A stretch of 64,000 nt of DNA, from the NCBI RefSeq assembly GCF_023715145.1, contig NZ_JAMBNP010000002.1, positions 62,001 through 126,000 of the forward strand, given 5' to 3'. The stretch is from Paenibacillus glycanilyticus. GTDB lineage: Bacteria; Bacillota; Bacilli; Paenibacillales; Paenibacillaceae. Positions 45,741 to 54,747 of this stretch are shown in pieces (the stretch's first letter is position 1; every line of letters starts with the position of its first letter). The translations under genes were made by a program, and so were the position numbers. Below the pieces are notes generated by a model, which saw nothing but the letters and a program-made list of their open reading frames with translations, made no database searches and was not told where the DNA came from.

Positions 45741-47714
45741 ATGAGTCAAAGCCCCGAATGGATTTGGTATCCGGGAGATTTTGAGATTTATCATCATTTG
45801 CTGCTGAATACGAGGCGAGAAGAACGGTATCATCGTTGGCCTGCTTTCTGGCGGCTGGACGACTGCTATCATAATGTACGTTTCCGCAAAGAAGTAATGT
45901 GCGACACTCCGGAAGAAATGACGGTGCATGCGCATGGCAGCGGTCTCATATGGGTGGATGGGAAAAGGTATCCTTTCGGAAAACCAATTAATCTCGCGGC
46001 CGGCAGCCATATGATCGAGATTATGGTGGCGCGTACGGATGGTTTGCCCTCTGTCTTCATAGAAGGACAACAGAGCGCAAGTAATTCAACTTGGGAGGCA
46101 AATGATTACAGCGTCGATTGGCTGCCGGCCGGATGTAACGGCTTGTACCTGAAGCAAGAGGATGATCCTTCTATTTTTGCTTTTCAGTATGAGGAGATCC
46201 TGCCTGTTTCCGTTGAACAAAGAGAGGACGGACTTCTGTACGATTATGGCAAAGAAACCTTTGCCGCGCTGCAATTCGAGAACCTGCAAGTCTCCAAGGA
46301 CATAAAGCTTTTTTATGGAGAATCGATAGAGGAAGCATTGGATACAGATCATAGCATTATTATTGATACAATTCCGGCAGCAAGCCATTCGTATCGCTGT
46401 CATCCGCGGGCGTTCCGGTATATTTTCCTTCAGGGGGTGCAGAAGGAGCAGCTTGAACTAACTGCCATGTACGAGTATTTGCCGCTTGAGCAAAAGGGAA
46501 GCTTTGCATGCTCGAATGTTTTGATTAACCAGATCTGGCAGACAGCCGAATATACGCTCCACCTGAACAGCCGGGAGTTCTTCCTGGACGGGATTAAGCG
46601 GGACCGCTGGGTATGGTCGGGCGATGCTTACCAGAGTTACCTGATCAATAACTATTTGTACTTCGATCCGGCTATTACGAAGCGGACGATTGTCGCTTTG
46701 CGGGGAAAGGATCCAATCGTCCGGCATATTAACACGATTATCGACTATTCCTTTTACTGGCTAATGAGCGTTTACGATTATTATGAAACGACGAAAGATT
46801 TGGATTTTATCGCCTCGATCTATCCTCGGATGAAATCCATGATGGATTATTGCATCTCGCGAACAGATGATGACGGATTCATTCGCGGCAGAGAGGGAGA
46901 TTGGGTATTCATCGACTGGGCGGAAATCGATAAGACGGGCGCGGTGTGTGCCGTGCAAATGCTATACGCAGAAAGTCTAAAGGCGGTGTGGACTTGCGGC
47001 GAGCTGATAGGCGCCGGAGAAGAAATATACCTGGAGCGCTACAAGCAGTTAAAGAACCGGATCGATGATAGCTTCTGGGACGAGGAGCAAGGTGCCTATA
47101 TCGACAGCTTCGAATCGGGTAAGCGGAATATTACGCGGCATGCCAATATATTTGCTTTGTTATGGGATATTGCGGATTCGAAGCAACGGGAGAGCATTAT
47201 CGCAAACGTGCTTCTTAATGACGAAGTTCCGCAGATCAACACGCCGTACTTCAAGTTCTACGAGCTCTCGGCGATGTGCGGGATTGGTCAATTGGAGTAT
47301 GTATCGGCGCAGATACAGGATTATTGGGGCGGCATGATGAAGCTGAACGCTACGACCTTCTGGGAGGAATATAACCCGGAGATTACCGGTCCCGAGCGGC
47401 TTAGCATGTACGATGACCGTTACGGCAAAAGCTTATGCCATGCTTGGGGTGCAAGTCCCATCTATGTATTAGGACGGTATTATCTAGGCGTGTATCCAAC
47501 GTCGCCGGGCTACGAGAGCTTTATCGTGGAGCCTCGGCTTGGCGGATTAGAGTGGATCAAAGGCACGGTTCCGGTCAATGGCGGGACGGTCTCCGTTGAG
47601 CTGTCGGAGGATGCATTGGAGGTTGCCGCAGACCGGCCTGGAGGGATCTTGCGTTGGAACGGCCAGGACTATCCGCTTGCGATAGATCACCCCATAAAGT
47701 TGAGTTTGAGATAA
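45741..47714 (+). CDS. alpha-L-rhamnosidase-like GH78 protein, short form
   Basis: A 657-residue protein without signal peptide. The N-terminal part is beta-rich (WIWYPGDFEIYHH start, VRFRKEVMC strand). The (alpha/alpha)6 barrel starts near residue 255 and has the family signature FFLDGIKRDRWVWSGD at about 278-293, where the Asp and Arg-Asp positions correspond to GH78 catalytic and substrate-binding residues. The end (EPRLGGLEWIKGTVPVNGG) is the typical beta-sandwich. At 657 residues it is shorter than the enzyme at 22878 and lacks one N-terminal module. GAGAGGATGAG precedes the ATG. It is controlled presumably by the divergent AraC gene. Removal of rhamnose from imported oligosaccharides is the likely role. 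Confidence 0.88.
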   Translation: MSQSPEWIWYPGDFEIYHHLLLNTRREERYHRWPAFWRLDDCYHNVRFRKEVMCDTPEEMTVHAHGSGLIWVDGKRYPFGKPINLAAGSHMIEIMVARTDGLPSVFIEGQQSASNSTWEANDYSVDWLPAGCNGLYLKQEDDPSIFAFQYEEILPVSVEQREDGLLYDYGKETFAALQFENLQVSKDIKLFYGESIEEALDTDHSIIIDTIPAASHSYRCHPRAFRYIFLQGVQKEQLELTAMYEYLPLEQKGSFACSNVLINQIWQTAEYTLHLNSREFFLDGIKRDRWVWSGDAYQSYLINNYLYFDPAITKRTIVALRGKDPIVRHINTIIDYSFYWLMSVYDYYETTKDLDFIASIYPRMKSMMDYCISRTDDDGFIRGREGDWVFIDWAEIDKTGAVCAVQMLYAESLKAVWTCGELIGAGEEIYLERYKQLKNRIDDSFWDEEQGAYIDSFESGKRNITRHANIFALLWDIADSKQRESIIANVLLNDEVPQINTPYFKFYELSAMCGIGQLEYVSAQIQDYWGGMMKLNATTFWEEYNPEITGPERLSMYDDRYGKSLCHAWGASPIYVLGRYYLGVYPTSPGYESFIVEPRLGGLEWIKGTVPVNGGTVSVELSEDALEVAADRPGGILRWNGQDYPLAIDHPIKLSLR

Positions 47715-47719
47715 ATAGC

Positions 47720-47756
47720 AATAAGCCGGCAGATTGATCTGGCCGGCTTATTTTTA
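47720..47756 (+). terminator. intrinsic terminator after the short GH78 gene
   Basis: AATAAGCCGGC and GCCGGCTTATT arms, followed by TTTATG. Confidence 0.85.
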
Positions 47757-47787
47757 TGTTGAATCTTATAAAATTCCAATAGGTAAA

Positions 47788-47873
47788 TAGACCCAGCGAT
47801 TCTTTACGGTGTATAATTAGCCAATAAACATCAGGTTCGGGAGTTTTAAACGATATCATTTAAAGCGCTTACA
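47788..47873 (+). promoter_or_regulatory. orphan promoter with downstream cre-like site
   Basis: TAGACC at 47788-47793 and TATAAT at 47812-47817 are spaced by 18 bases. TTAAAGCGCTTACA at 47860-47873 matches the cre consensus at 13 of 14 positions. This arrangement is normal for a catabolic gene, but only gene remnants follow, so the controlled gene seems to have been lost. Confidence 0.45.
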
Positions 47874-47887
47874 TAACTCATTTCAGT

Positions 47888-48516
47888 ATGCGGTCCTCTC
47901 CTTATTGTTCAAGTGCAAAAAAAACGATTCAAGGCGACAGCTCCCAATCGGTTAATCCTTATTCCTCCTCTTCGCTCTCGGTCATTAAGATGGTATTTCC
48001 TGAGGCACACACGGTAGAGCTGCTCAAGAGTTACCGTTCAACCTGCGAAATTGTTCAATTCATTCAGAAGATTAATCCTGACAGCAAGATCATTCCGATT
48101 GAGCGGCATGGCGAGTAGCCCCGGATTTTTCAAGCGTCGGACCGTGACGAAGAAATCATGCAAATAAACGATCTCATTACCGAGTTCATGCAATCGGGGA
48201 ATCGCAATTTAGGAATTATTTGCAAGACGCAGGATCAGGCGGAAAAGCTATATGGAGAGTTAGGTGTAACCCAAGAACCGATTCATCTGCTTACCTTCAG
48301 CAGCGACAGCTTCAGGAGGGAGTTATTATAACCTCTGCCCATATGGCAAAAGGCTTGGAGTTCGACCAGGTTATCGTGCCTTTTGCGAGCGAGTCTAATT
48401 ACAATTCAGAACTGGATAGAAGCATGCTGTATATTGCTTGTTCAAGAGCCATGCATGCGCTGGCGGTGACCATGCACGGAACCCCTTCTTTGTTCATTCT
48501 GGAAATGAACACATGA
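47888..48516 (+). pseudogene. remnant of a HelD/UvrD-type helicase C-terminal half
   Basis: Pieces of a superfamily-1 helicase-like protein are spread over three frames. From 47940 the sequence reads VELLKSYRSTCEIVQFIQKI (motif IV region). After a stop at 48116 and a frame change, RIFQASDRDEEIMQINDLI continues. After a second change near 48310, ITSAHMAKGLEFDQVIVPF and SMLYIACSRAMHALAV give motifs V and VI. The AKGLEFD and YIACSRAMH segments are characteristic of HelD, which recycles RNA polymerase. Two frame changes and the missing N-terminal ATPase half make it a dead gene. Confidence 0.8.
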
Positions 48517-48885
48517 TCGTTTCGTTTTCTAGTTTGTTCTATTAATATGAAGACAGAGCATTGTCCACCAAGTCAACCGTCTGAAAAATGGAGGGGGATA
48601 TTAGTTAAGCGTAACGATTAGGGATGCCAGAGCTGCTGGAGGACTACGGGGAATTATTTTGCGTCTGGTTTGACGGGGCTTGCGGCGAAGGCCCAAATGG
48701 CAAACGTCATTTGAAGGAACAGGAAATTAACCATGCCGTGTACGACCGGTTAAAAGCTTGAATCTATCTGTTGCATCTCCAATCTCTTATTCGAACCATT
48801 GCTTGAGCAGCTGCTGGAATAATTGCTATAATTTCCTAATAGGGCTGCAGGAACCACAGCATGTAAAGGCTAAGGGGGATGGAAG
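48517..48885. other. intergenic region with a fucosidase fragment
   Basis: 370 bases between the helicase remnant and the AraC gene. It holds the GH29 fragment listed separately. The parts before 48621 and after 48761 show no gene, hairpin or clear promoter that I could recognise. Confidence 0.5.
48621..48761 (+). pseudogene. internal fragment of a GH29 alpha-L-fucosidase
   Basis: A 45-codon open stretch starting at 48624 reads ELLEDYGELFCVWFDGACGE, then GPNGKR, then an unrelated tail to a TGA at 48759. The VWFDGA...GEGPNGKR motif surrounds the catalytic nucleophile Asp of GH29 fucosidases. A whole enzyme needs roughly 450 residues, so only this short core of the gene survives. It shows that a fucosidase gene once stood here, next to the helicase remnant. 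Confidence 0.65.
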
Positions 48886-49725
48886 ATGGAACAGTGTAAT
48901 GAAGGCTTTATTATAAGCATCGACCGTTTTAAGCCGCATACCTTTCAACCGATTGAAGGAGACGGCATCTTTATCTCACATTCTCATGATTATGATGAAT
49001 TGACTTTGGTTCTGGATGGAGAAGGGTACTACAGCTCGCCGGAACAAAATATAAAGGTGGGTGCAGGCAATTTAATCCTGATCCCTCCCGGACTTCATCA
49101 CGGGTTTGTAAGTACGGTTCCTTGGAGAGGAGTCTCCGTTCATTTCAACCATGACCAGCTTCCGCTGCAGTCCCAATACCTGTTCCATGCGGGATACGAG
49201 CATAACCGGATTCACTGTATCCAGCTGGACGAGGAGGATACGAATTGGGCAGAGATCAGCATTGGTCAGCTGGAGAGGGAATGGAAGAAAGAGCAAGGCT
49301 GCATCGATTCCCATAATATTATGCGAATTGCCTTCGAGACGGCGGTTATCTTGTTCCAGCGCTATAAAACAAACTCCGTCCATGCGGCTGGCGGCAGGAA
49401 CGATCAGACGATTATCCACGAGGTATTAAAGGAAATTCACGCCAGGTTCTACAGCCAGCTGACCGTGCATGAGCTTGCATCCAAGCATTACGTATCCGAG
49501 AGCAATCTGCGCAAAAAATTTTCGGAAATCATAGGCGTGTCGCCAAAACAATATATGATTAATCTTCGGGTAGAAGAGGCTAAAAGGCTGCTGCGGCAGA
49601 CCGATAAAGCGATTGAATCGATATCCTCGGAGGTAGGCTTCACTTCTTCCAGCCGGTTCTATGATTTTTTCGTCAAAGCCGAAGGAATTACACCGTTCGA
49701 ATGGCGTAAACAACAATTGAGATAA
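48886..49725 (+). CDS. AraC-family transcriptional regulator
   Basis: A 279-residue regulator. The N-terminal cupin has FISHSHDYDELTLVLDGEGYY and GNLILIPPGLHHGF, with the His pattern of sugar-sensing AraC proteins. The C-terminal AraC module (about 180-279) has HELASKHYVSESNLRKKFSE and ISSEVGFTSSSRFYDFFVK, ending GITPFEWRKQQL. AAGGGGGATGG precedes the ATG. It is followed by its own terminator and then by the intracellular GH43 gene and the third importer operon, which are its likely targets. Confidence 0.93.
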   Translation: MEQCNEGFIISIDRFKPHTFQPIEGDGIFISHSHDYDELTLVLDGEGYYSSPEQNIKVGAGNLILIPPGLHHGFVSTVPWRGVSVHFNHDQLPLQSQYLFHAGYEHNRIHCIQLDEEDTNWAEISIGQLEREWKKEQGCIDSHNIMRIAFETAVILFQRYKTNSVHAAGGRNDQTIIHEVLKEIHARFYSQLTVHELASKHYVSESNLRKKFSEIIGVSPKQYMINLRVEEAKRLLRQTDKAIESISSEVGFTSSSRFYDFFVKAEGITPFEWRKQQLR

Positions 49726-49736
49726 CGCAATAAATC

Positions 49737-49763
49737 AAACCGTCTCCTAGAGGCGGTTTTTTT
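49737..49763 (+). terminator. intrinsic terminator after the AraC gene
   Basis: AAACCGTCTC and its near-complement GAGGCGGTTT around a CTA loop, followed by a run of eight T residues. Confidence 0.85.
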
Positions 49764-49807
49764 TCGACCGTCGAAACCGCTTTGGCTATTCCTTTTTTCG
49801 TACAAAA

Positions 49808-49855
49808 AGTAAAGCGCTTTCGTAATTGTTCATCATACGGAATCTCCTAGATAAT
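49808..49855 (+). promoter_or_regulatory. palindromic operator and promoter-like boxes before GH43
   Basis: AAAGCGCTTT at 49811-49820 is a perfect palindrome of the CcpA/LacI type, although it fits the full cre consensus poorly. TTGTTC and GATAAT boxes, spaced by 18 bases, follow within 50 bases upstream of the GH43 gene. Confidence 0.35.
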
Positions 49856-49900
49856 AGGAGATGCAAGGAGTAATGAAGGAGCGAGTAAAGGAGAGAGTAG

Positions 49901-50854
49901 ATGGTAAATGCTGAAACGTTTTGCAACCCCGTTGTTGCAAGCGCTGCCGATCCTTGGGTGTATAAGCATACCGATGGTTATTATTATTTCATGTGTACAC
50001 GGGGGAATCGTCTGGAGCTGACGCAATCGGCCAGTTTGACAGGACTTGCGGAGGGGCAAAGACAAACCGTTTGGACACCGGAGCCTGACGGTCCGTACAG
50101 TCATCATTTATGGGCACCTGAAATTCATTTCCTAAATGACAAATGGTATATCTACTACACGGCGAATGATGGCGGAGGAGATGACTCCCGAAGGATCTGC
50201 GTCCTAGAGAATGACAATGCAGATCCGCTGGAAGGGGAATGGAGCTGGAAAGGCGCGCTTCCGACTCCTGTACCTGGGCTTGATGGCAGCGTCCTGCAGA
50301 TGGATGATCGGCTGTACTTCCTTTATGCCGGCTATGGTCACTTTCCGGATTATGGATCAGCGATCTATATCATGCAGATGGAGGATCCTTGGACAATAAC
50401 CGGTGATCATGTCTTGCTTACGGCTCCAACCCTTGAGTGGGAGAAGCAGGGCGGTATGGCGATTAATGAAGGTCCCGTCATTCTGAAGCGAAACGGCAGA
50501 GTATTCCTCATTTATTCGGCGAGCACTACCTGGTCCGAGGATTATGCGCTTGGGATGCTTGCGATGGAGGATTCGGCAGATCCGATGCTTGCGGATTCCT
50601 GGACGAAAACGATGGAGCCGGTGTTCCGGAAAAGCGTTGAGCAAGGCGTGTACGCGACCGGGCATAACAGCTTCACCAAGTCGCCGGATGATCGGGAGGA
50701 TTGGATCGTGTTCCATGCGCTGCCTGCACCGGGTGCCGAGACGAAGCTTCGCGCAACACGTATTCAGAAGTTTGGCTGGAAGCCTGACGGAACGCCTGAC
50801 TTTGGCATTCCTTATGGCGATACTTATGCCCTGGAGGTTCCTTCGGGCGAATAA
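49901..50854 (+). CDS. intracellular GH43 family glycosidase
   Basis: A 317-residue single-domain GH43 propeller without signal peptide. The acidic triad fits D17 (AADPW), D128 (GLDGSV) and E190 (INEGP). The WAPEIHF segment near residue 73 and GVYATGHNSFTKSPDDREDW near 245 are shared with the secreted GH43 at 6295, so the two are homologous and probably split one substrate outside and inside the cell. Family members of this type remove arabinofuranose or xylose. AAGGAGAGAG lies seven bases before the ATG. It stands just upstream of the third importer. Confidence 0.9.
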   Translation: MVNAETFCNPVVASAADPWVYKHTDGYYYFMCTRGNRLELTQSASLTGLAEGQRQTVWTPEPDGPYSHHLWAPEIHFLNDKWYIYYTANDGGGDDSRRICVLENDNADPLEGEWSWKGALPTPVPGLDGSVLQMDDRLYFLYAGYGHFPDYGSAIYIMQMEDPWTITGDHVLLTAPTLEWEKQGGMAINEGPVILKRNGRVFLIYSASTTWSEDYALGMLAMEDSADPMLADSWTKTMEPVFRKSVEQGVYATGHNSFTKSPDDREDWIVFHALPAPGAETKLRATRIQKFGWKPDGTPDFGIPYGDTYALEVPSGE

Positions 50855-50945
50855 GAGGCAGAAATTTTTTTGCTAATTAATACATTTATTTTGTAATTAA
50901 GTAGTTTTTTTGTGGATCGGAAAGGGATTGGAATCCTTTTAGGAA

Positions 50946-50959
50946 GCGGGATTTCCCGC
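50946..50959. promoter_or_regulatory. short GC palindrome upstream of the third sugar-binding protein
   Basis: GCGGGA-TT-TCCCGC is a perfect palindrome within an otherwise AT-rich 200-base leader. It could be an operator or a small RNA hairpin. A clear promoter was not found around it. Confidence 0.25.
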
Positions 50960-51054
50960 GGATTAACCGCATTAGTTCTAATATTTAAATATGAAAACGT
51001 TGACATTCTGGAGTCGCCGATCATTTTAAAAAAATGAAAGCAGGGGGATAAAAC

Positions 51055-52800
51055 ATGGGAACGATCAAAAAACGTTTGCTTAACCTGATGCTGGTATCCG
51101 TACTAACGGGCTCCGCTTTGGCAGCCTGCAGCAACAACAGTAATGATCCGGAGGAATCCGCCGATCCGGCGGCAACGACCGAAAGCTCGCAGGCACCGGC
51201 CGAGACGGCAGCCTTCTCCGACATCAGCCCCACGATCCGCGGCAATAAAGCGCCTACCCAAGAGCAGATGGATGAAGTCAACAATACGTTAAACGATACT
51301 TACCTGGGCGATCTGTACGATGAGAAGATCCCAAGCCATTACGGAGCTTATCCTTATAAGAAGGACGTAACGCTGGATATCTGGCTGCCGGCCGACTCGA
51401 ATATTCCGGATTATAATAACCAAGTCGTACAGAAGCAGGTAGAAAAGCTGACCGGCATCAAAGTGAATTTCATTACGCCTCCGGTTGGCCAGGAAGCGGA
51501 TGCGTTCACGCTGATGATGTCCTCCGGCGAGCTGCCGGATATTATTATCGAGCCTGAGCGGTATCCGGGTGGGCTTGAAGCCGGCGTCAAGGACGGGGCA
51601 TATCTGGATTTGACCGATCTGATGGAGAAGAATGCGCCTAACTATTCGGAATGGCGGAACTCGGACGAGACAAGAAGGAAAACAACGGTAACGGACAGCG
51701 GCAAGCTTCTGGGCTTCTACGGCATCGCGCCTTATTCCGAGTGGATGTGGTTCGGCATGCTGATCAAGAAGGAAGCATTGGAGAAGACAGGCCTCGAAGT
51801 GCCAAACACAATTGATGAGTGGCATACGTTCCTGACGAAAGCGAAGGAAGTCGGCTACAGCGAGCCGCTTAACTATGGTTCGACGTACGGCCAGATCTTT
51901 ACCGGCATCATCAACGGCGCTTACGGCGTATGGGACTGGACGTTTATGGATGCGGACGGCAAAGTGCAATGGGGACCAGCCCAGCCGAAAGCGAAGGATT
52001 ACCTGGCTACCATGCAGCAATGGAACAAGGAAGGACTGCTGAACAAGGACTGGGCTACGGCGGACTTCAACCAGCGGATGGCAAGCGCCATCTCGGATAA
52101 AACGGCGGTAATGATGGATTCGCCGGATACGATGTGGAGCTATTGGAAGCAGCAGAACAACATTGACTTTGTTGGTGCCCTGAACCCGGTTCTGAATGCG
52201 GGAGACAAGGCGGCAACCACGTACAAGAACTTCAAGAGAACGGGCAGATCCGCTGCCATCACAACGCAGGCTGACGATGTAGAAGCGGCTATGGCATGGC
52301 TTGATTTTGCTTACAGCAAGAAGGGCTGGGAAATTCTGAACTACGGCGAGTACGGCAAGGTGCATCTGGTCGACGAGACGGGCAAGCCTTACTTCCAGCC
52401 GGAGAGCTACATTTATAAGGATCCGGATGGCCAGCCGGTCGCAACGACACTTGTGAAATACCGCATGCACTCCTGGCCTGACATCCGCGACGAGCATAAC
52501 TCCAACCCGCTGATCGTGGCGGAAGGCAGCTACTCGGGCGATATCCGCAAGAACTGGACGGAGAACATGGATACGAGCGTAGCTATGCCGCCGCTTACGT
52601 TTACGCAGGATGAAGCATCCCGCGAAGCGGAGCTAGGCAATCAGCTGTCGACGCTGCGCGGCGAATATTTTGCCAAGATTATTAAGGGCCAGCTGCCGGT
52701 AGATGCGTACGACAAATTCCTGAGCGAGGCGAAAAAGATGGGGCTTGACGAGTTCCTGAGCATCCATCAGGCGGCGCTTGACCGGTATAACCAAAGATAA
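51055..52800 (+). CDS. carbohydrate ABC transporter substrate-binding lipoprotein
   Basis: A 581-residue lipoprotein with lipobox ALAAC near residue 24 and an acidic, Ser/Ala-rich linker to about 65. The mature part is a solute-binding domain of the LplA type (VTLDIWLPADSNIPDYNNQ, then LTGIKVNFITPPVGQEADAF, then MMSSGELPDIIIEPERYPGG), a size and pattern seen in oligosaccharide importers of Paenibacillus. AGGGGGATAAAAC precedes the ATG. It is followed by a very strong hairpin (52824-52866) and then by the two permeases. Confidence 0.93.
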   Translation: MGTIKKRLLNLMLVSVLTGSALAACSNNSNDPEESADPAATTESSQAPAETAAFSDISPTIRGNKAPTQEQMDEVNNTLNDTYLGDLYDEKIPSHYGAYPYKKDVTLDIWLPADSNIPDYNNQVVQKQVEKLTGIKVNFITPPVGQEADAFTLMMSSGELPDIIIEPERYPGGLEAGVKDGAYLDLTDLMEKNAPNYSEWRNSDETRRKTTVTDSGKLLGFYGIAPYSEWMWFGMLIKKEALEKTGLEVPNTIDEWHTFLTKAKEVGYSEPLNYGSTYGQIFTGIINGAYGVWDWTFMDADGKVQWGPAQPKAKDYLATMQQWNKEGLLNKDWATADFNQRMASAISDKTAVMMDSPDTMWSYWKQQNNIDFVGALNPVLNAGDKAATTYKNFKRTGRSAAITTQADDVEAAMAWLDFAYSKKGWEILNYGEYGKVHLVDETGKPYFQPESYIYKDPDGQPVATTLVKYRMHSWPDIRDEHNSNPLIVAEGSYSGDIRKNWTENMDTSVAMPPLTFTQDEASREAELGNQLSTLRGEYFAKIIKGQLPVDAYDKFLSEAKKMGLDEFLSIHQAALDRYNQR

Positions 52801-52823
52801 CGGCAGGTTCAAACCGGACATGA

Positions 52824-52866
52824 ACGGGCACGGCCGTTTGCGGAATCCGCAGGCGGCTGTGCCCGT
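52824..52866 (+). terminator. strong two-part hairpin between binding protein and permease genes
   Basis: A 13-base arm (ACGGGCACGGCCG) pairs with CGGCTGTGCCCGT with one mismatch, and the inner TGCGG/CCGCA adds five more pairs. There is no T run, so it probably acts by stabilising or processing the upstream transcript, or by partial termination. Confidence 0.75.
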
Positions 52867-52891
52867 ACCTGGGAAATAAGGCGGTGGATGC

Positions 52892-53806
52892 ATGAGAACA
52901 GGTCTAGTCATTAAAAAGGACGTCAAGAAAAACTGGTTTGTTTATTTATTGGCCGTCCCGGTTATCGCATGGTTTGTTATTTTCTGCTACGGGCCGATGT
53001 GGGGATTGTTAATCGCGTTTAAGGATTTCAAGCCGCTGCTGGGCTTCTCGAACAGCGATTGGGTCGGGCTGAAGCATTTTATCGATTTCTTCCAAGGGCC
53101 CTATTTCTTGAGGGTTGTCAAAAATACGCTGCTCCTGAATGTCTGGGGTCTTGCGTTCGGGTTCACGGCTCCGATTATATTGGCGCTTATGCTCAACGAA
53201 ATCCGTGACGGCAAGTTCAAGAAGCTGGTGCAGACGATTACGTACATGCCGCACTTTATCTCTCTTGTTGTCGTATGCGGGATGATACATATTTTTACGG
53301 CGGACGAAGGGGTTATTACCCAGCTGCTGCAGCTGATTACGGGCAGGGACTATACGTCGCTGCTTGGTTATTCCAATTTCTTCAGGCCGATCTATACGTT
53401 CTCCGATATTTGGCAGAGCATCGGCTGGTCCAGCATTATCTATCTCGCTGCCATGAGCTCGATCGATTCGACGCTGTACGAAGCAGCGGAGATGGACGGG
53501 ATCGGCAGGCTGAAGAAAATGTGGCATATTACGCTTCCGCAGATCAGCCCGGTTATTATTATCCTATTTATCTTTGCGGTAGGCGGCATCATGGCCTCCA
53601 GCTACGAGAAGATTATCCTTCTCTATAATCCGTTGACCTATGATAGAGCGGATGTTATTGCGTCCTACGTGTATCGCAGAGGCTTGCGCGAAGCGAGCTT
53701 AAGCTATTCGACAGCCGTTGGACTCGTCAGCTCGCTGGTTAACTTTGCCCTTCTGTGGGTGACGAACAAGATTGCAAGCCGCAAATCCGAAGCGAGCTTA
53801 TGGTAG
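52892..53806 (+). CDS. carbohydrate ABC permease, LplB-like
   Basis: A 304-residue permease with six membrane segments. The signature CYGPMWGLLIAFKDFKPLLG lies near residue 30 and the EAA loop (LYEAAEMDGIGRLKKMWHIT) near 195. It is the first membrane subunit of the third importer, placed 91 bases after the binding protein because of the hairpin. AAGGCGGTGGATGC precedes the ATG. The partner permease starts 19 bases after its stop. Confidence 0.93.
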   Translation: MRTGLVIKKDVKKNWFVYLLAVPVIAWFVIFCYGPMWGLLIAFKDFKPLLGFSNSDWVGLKHFIDFFQGPYFLRVVKNTLLLNVWGLAFGFTAPIILALMLNEIRDGKFKKLVQTITYMPHFISLVVVCGMIHIFTADEGVITQLLQLITGRDYTSLLGYSNFFRPIYTFSDIWQSIGWSSIIYLAAMSSIDSTLYEAAEMDGIGRLKKMWHITLPQISPVIIILFIFAVGGIMASSYEKIILLYNPLTYDRADVIASYVYRRGLREASLSYSTAVGLVSSLVNFALLWVTNKIASRKSEASLW

Positions 53807-53825
53807 GAAAGGGGAGGCCTTAACG

Positions 53826-54725
53826 ATGAAGTACCATTCGATCAGCAGCAAGGCGTTTGACGTCACCATCTATGTGCTGCTTGCCGCTTTAACATTGTGC
53901 TGCCTTTATCCGATTGTCCATATTATTTTCGCTTCCGTCAGCGACCCTGCAAGACTGGTTGCCCACAAGGGTGTTCTATTGCAGCCGCTTGGACTTACCT
54001 TTGACGGCTATAAGCTGATCTTCAAGGATAACAGTCTATTAGTCGGCTACAAGAATACAATCTTGTATGTAGGGCTTGGAACGTTAGTGAATATGCTTAT
54101 GACGATTATGGGAGCTTTTGTTCTATCAAGACGGGATTTATATTTCAAGAGATATATCATGATCATCATCACGGTTACGATGTTTTTTGGCGGCGGCTTA
54201 ATTCCTTGGTTCTTATTAATGAAGGATATTGGCCTGTATAACAATCTGTGGGCGATGATTCTGCCGACTGCTCTGAATACATGGAATATGATCGTGCTCC
54301 GCACCGGCTTCCAGTCGATTCCGGCGGAGCTGGAGGAAGCGGCGATTATAGATGGCGCCAGCCAGCTGAAGCTGCTTGTCAACGTCATCATTCCGCTATC
54401 CAAGGCAACGCTGGCCGTTATATTCTTGTATTATCTCGTTGGCAACTGGAATTCTTGGTTTAATGCGATGGTGCTGCTGAAGGACCGCGATCAGTTCCCG
54501 CTGCAGCTGCTGCTGAAGGAAATTCTGGTCGCGAATGATTCAACGGCAACGACGCAGGGCAGCGCCGGCGGCGTCATTATCGACAGTGCCTCAAGCGCTA
54601 CCGCCTTCCGGGAGCTGGTGAAGTACTGCACGATTGTATTCTCGACTCTTCCAATTCTGATGGTATATCCGTTCCTTCAGAAGTATTTCGTCAAAGGCGT
54701 TTATGTGGGATCGATTAAAGGCTAA
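53826..54725 (+). CDS. carbohydrate ABC permease, YtcP/LplC-like
   Basis: A 299-residue partner permease. It has six membrane segments (first: IYVLLAALTLCCLYPIVHII), an EAA-like loop near residue 178 (ELEEAAIIDGASQLKLLVNVI) and the hallmark ending QKYFVKGVYVGSIKG. I chose the ATG at 53826, eight bases after GGGGAGG; the longer frame from 53772 overlaps the preceding gene. The GH2 gene follows after 22 bases. Confidence 0.93.
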   Translation: MKYHSISSKAFDVTIYVLLAALTLCCLYPIVHIIFASVSDPARLVAHKGVLLQPLGLTFDGYKLIFKDNSLLVGYKNTILYVGLGTLVNMLMTIMGAFVLSRRDLYFKRYIMIIITVTMFFGGGLIPWFLLMKDIGLYNNLWAMILPTALNTWNMIVLRTGFQSIPAELEEAAIIDGASQLKLLVNVIIPLSKATLAVIFLYYLVGNWNSWFNAMVLLKDRDQFPLQLLLKEILVANDSTATTQGSAGGVIIDSASSATAFRELVKYCTIVFSTLPILMVYPFLQKYFVKGVYVGSIKG

Positions 54726-54747
54726 GAGCAAAGGAGCTTGCTAACCT

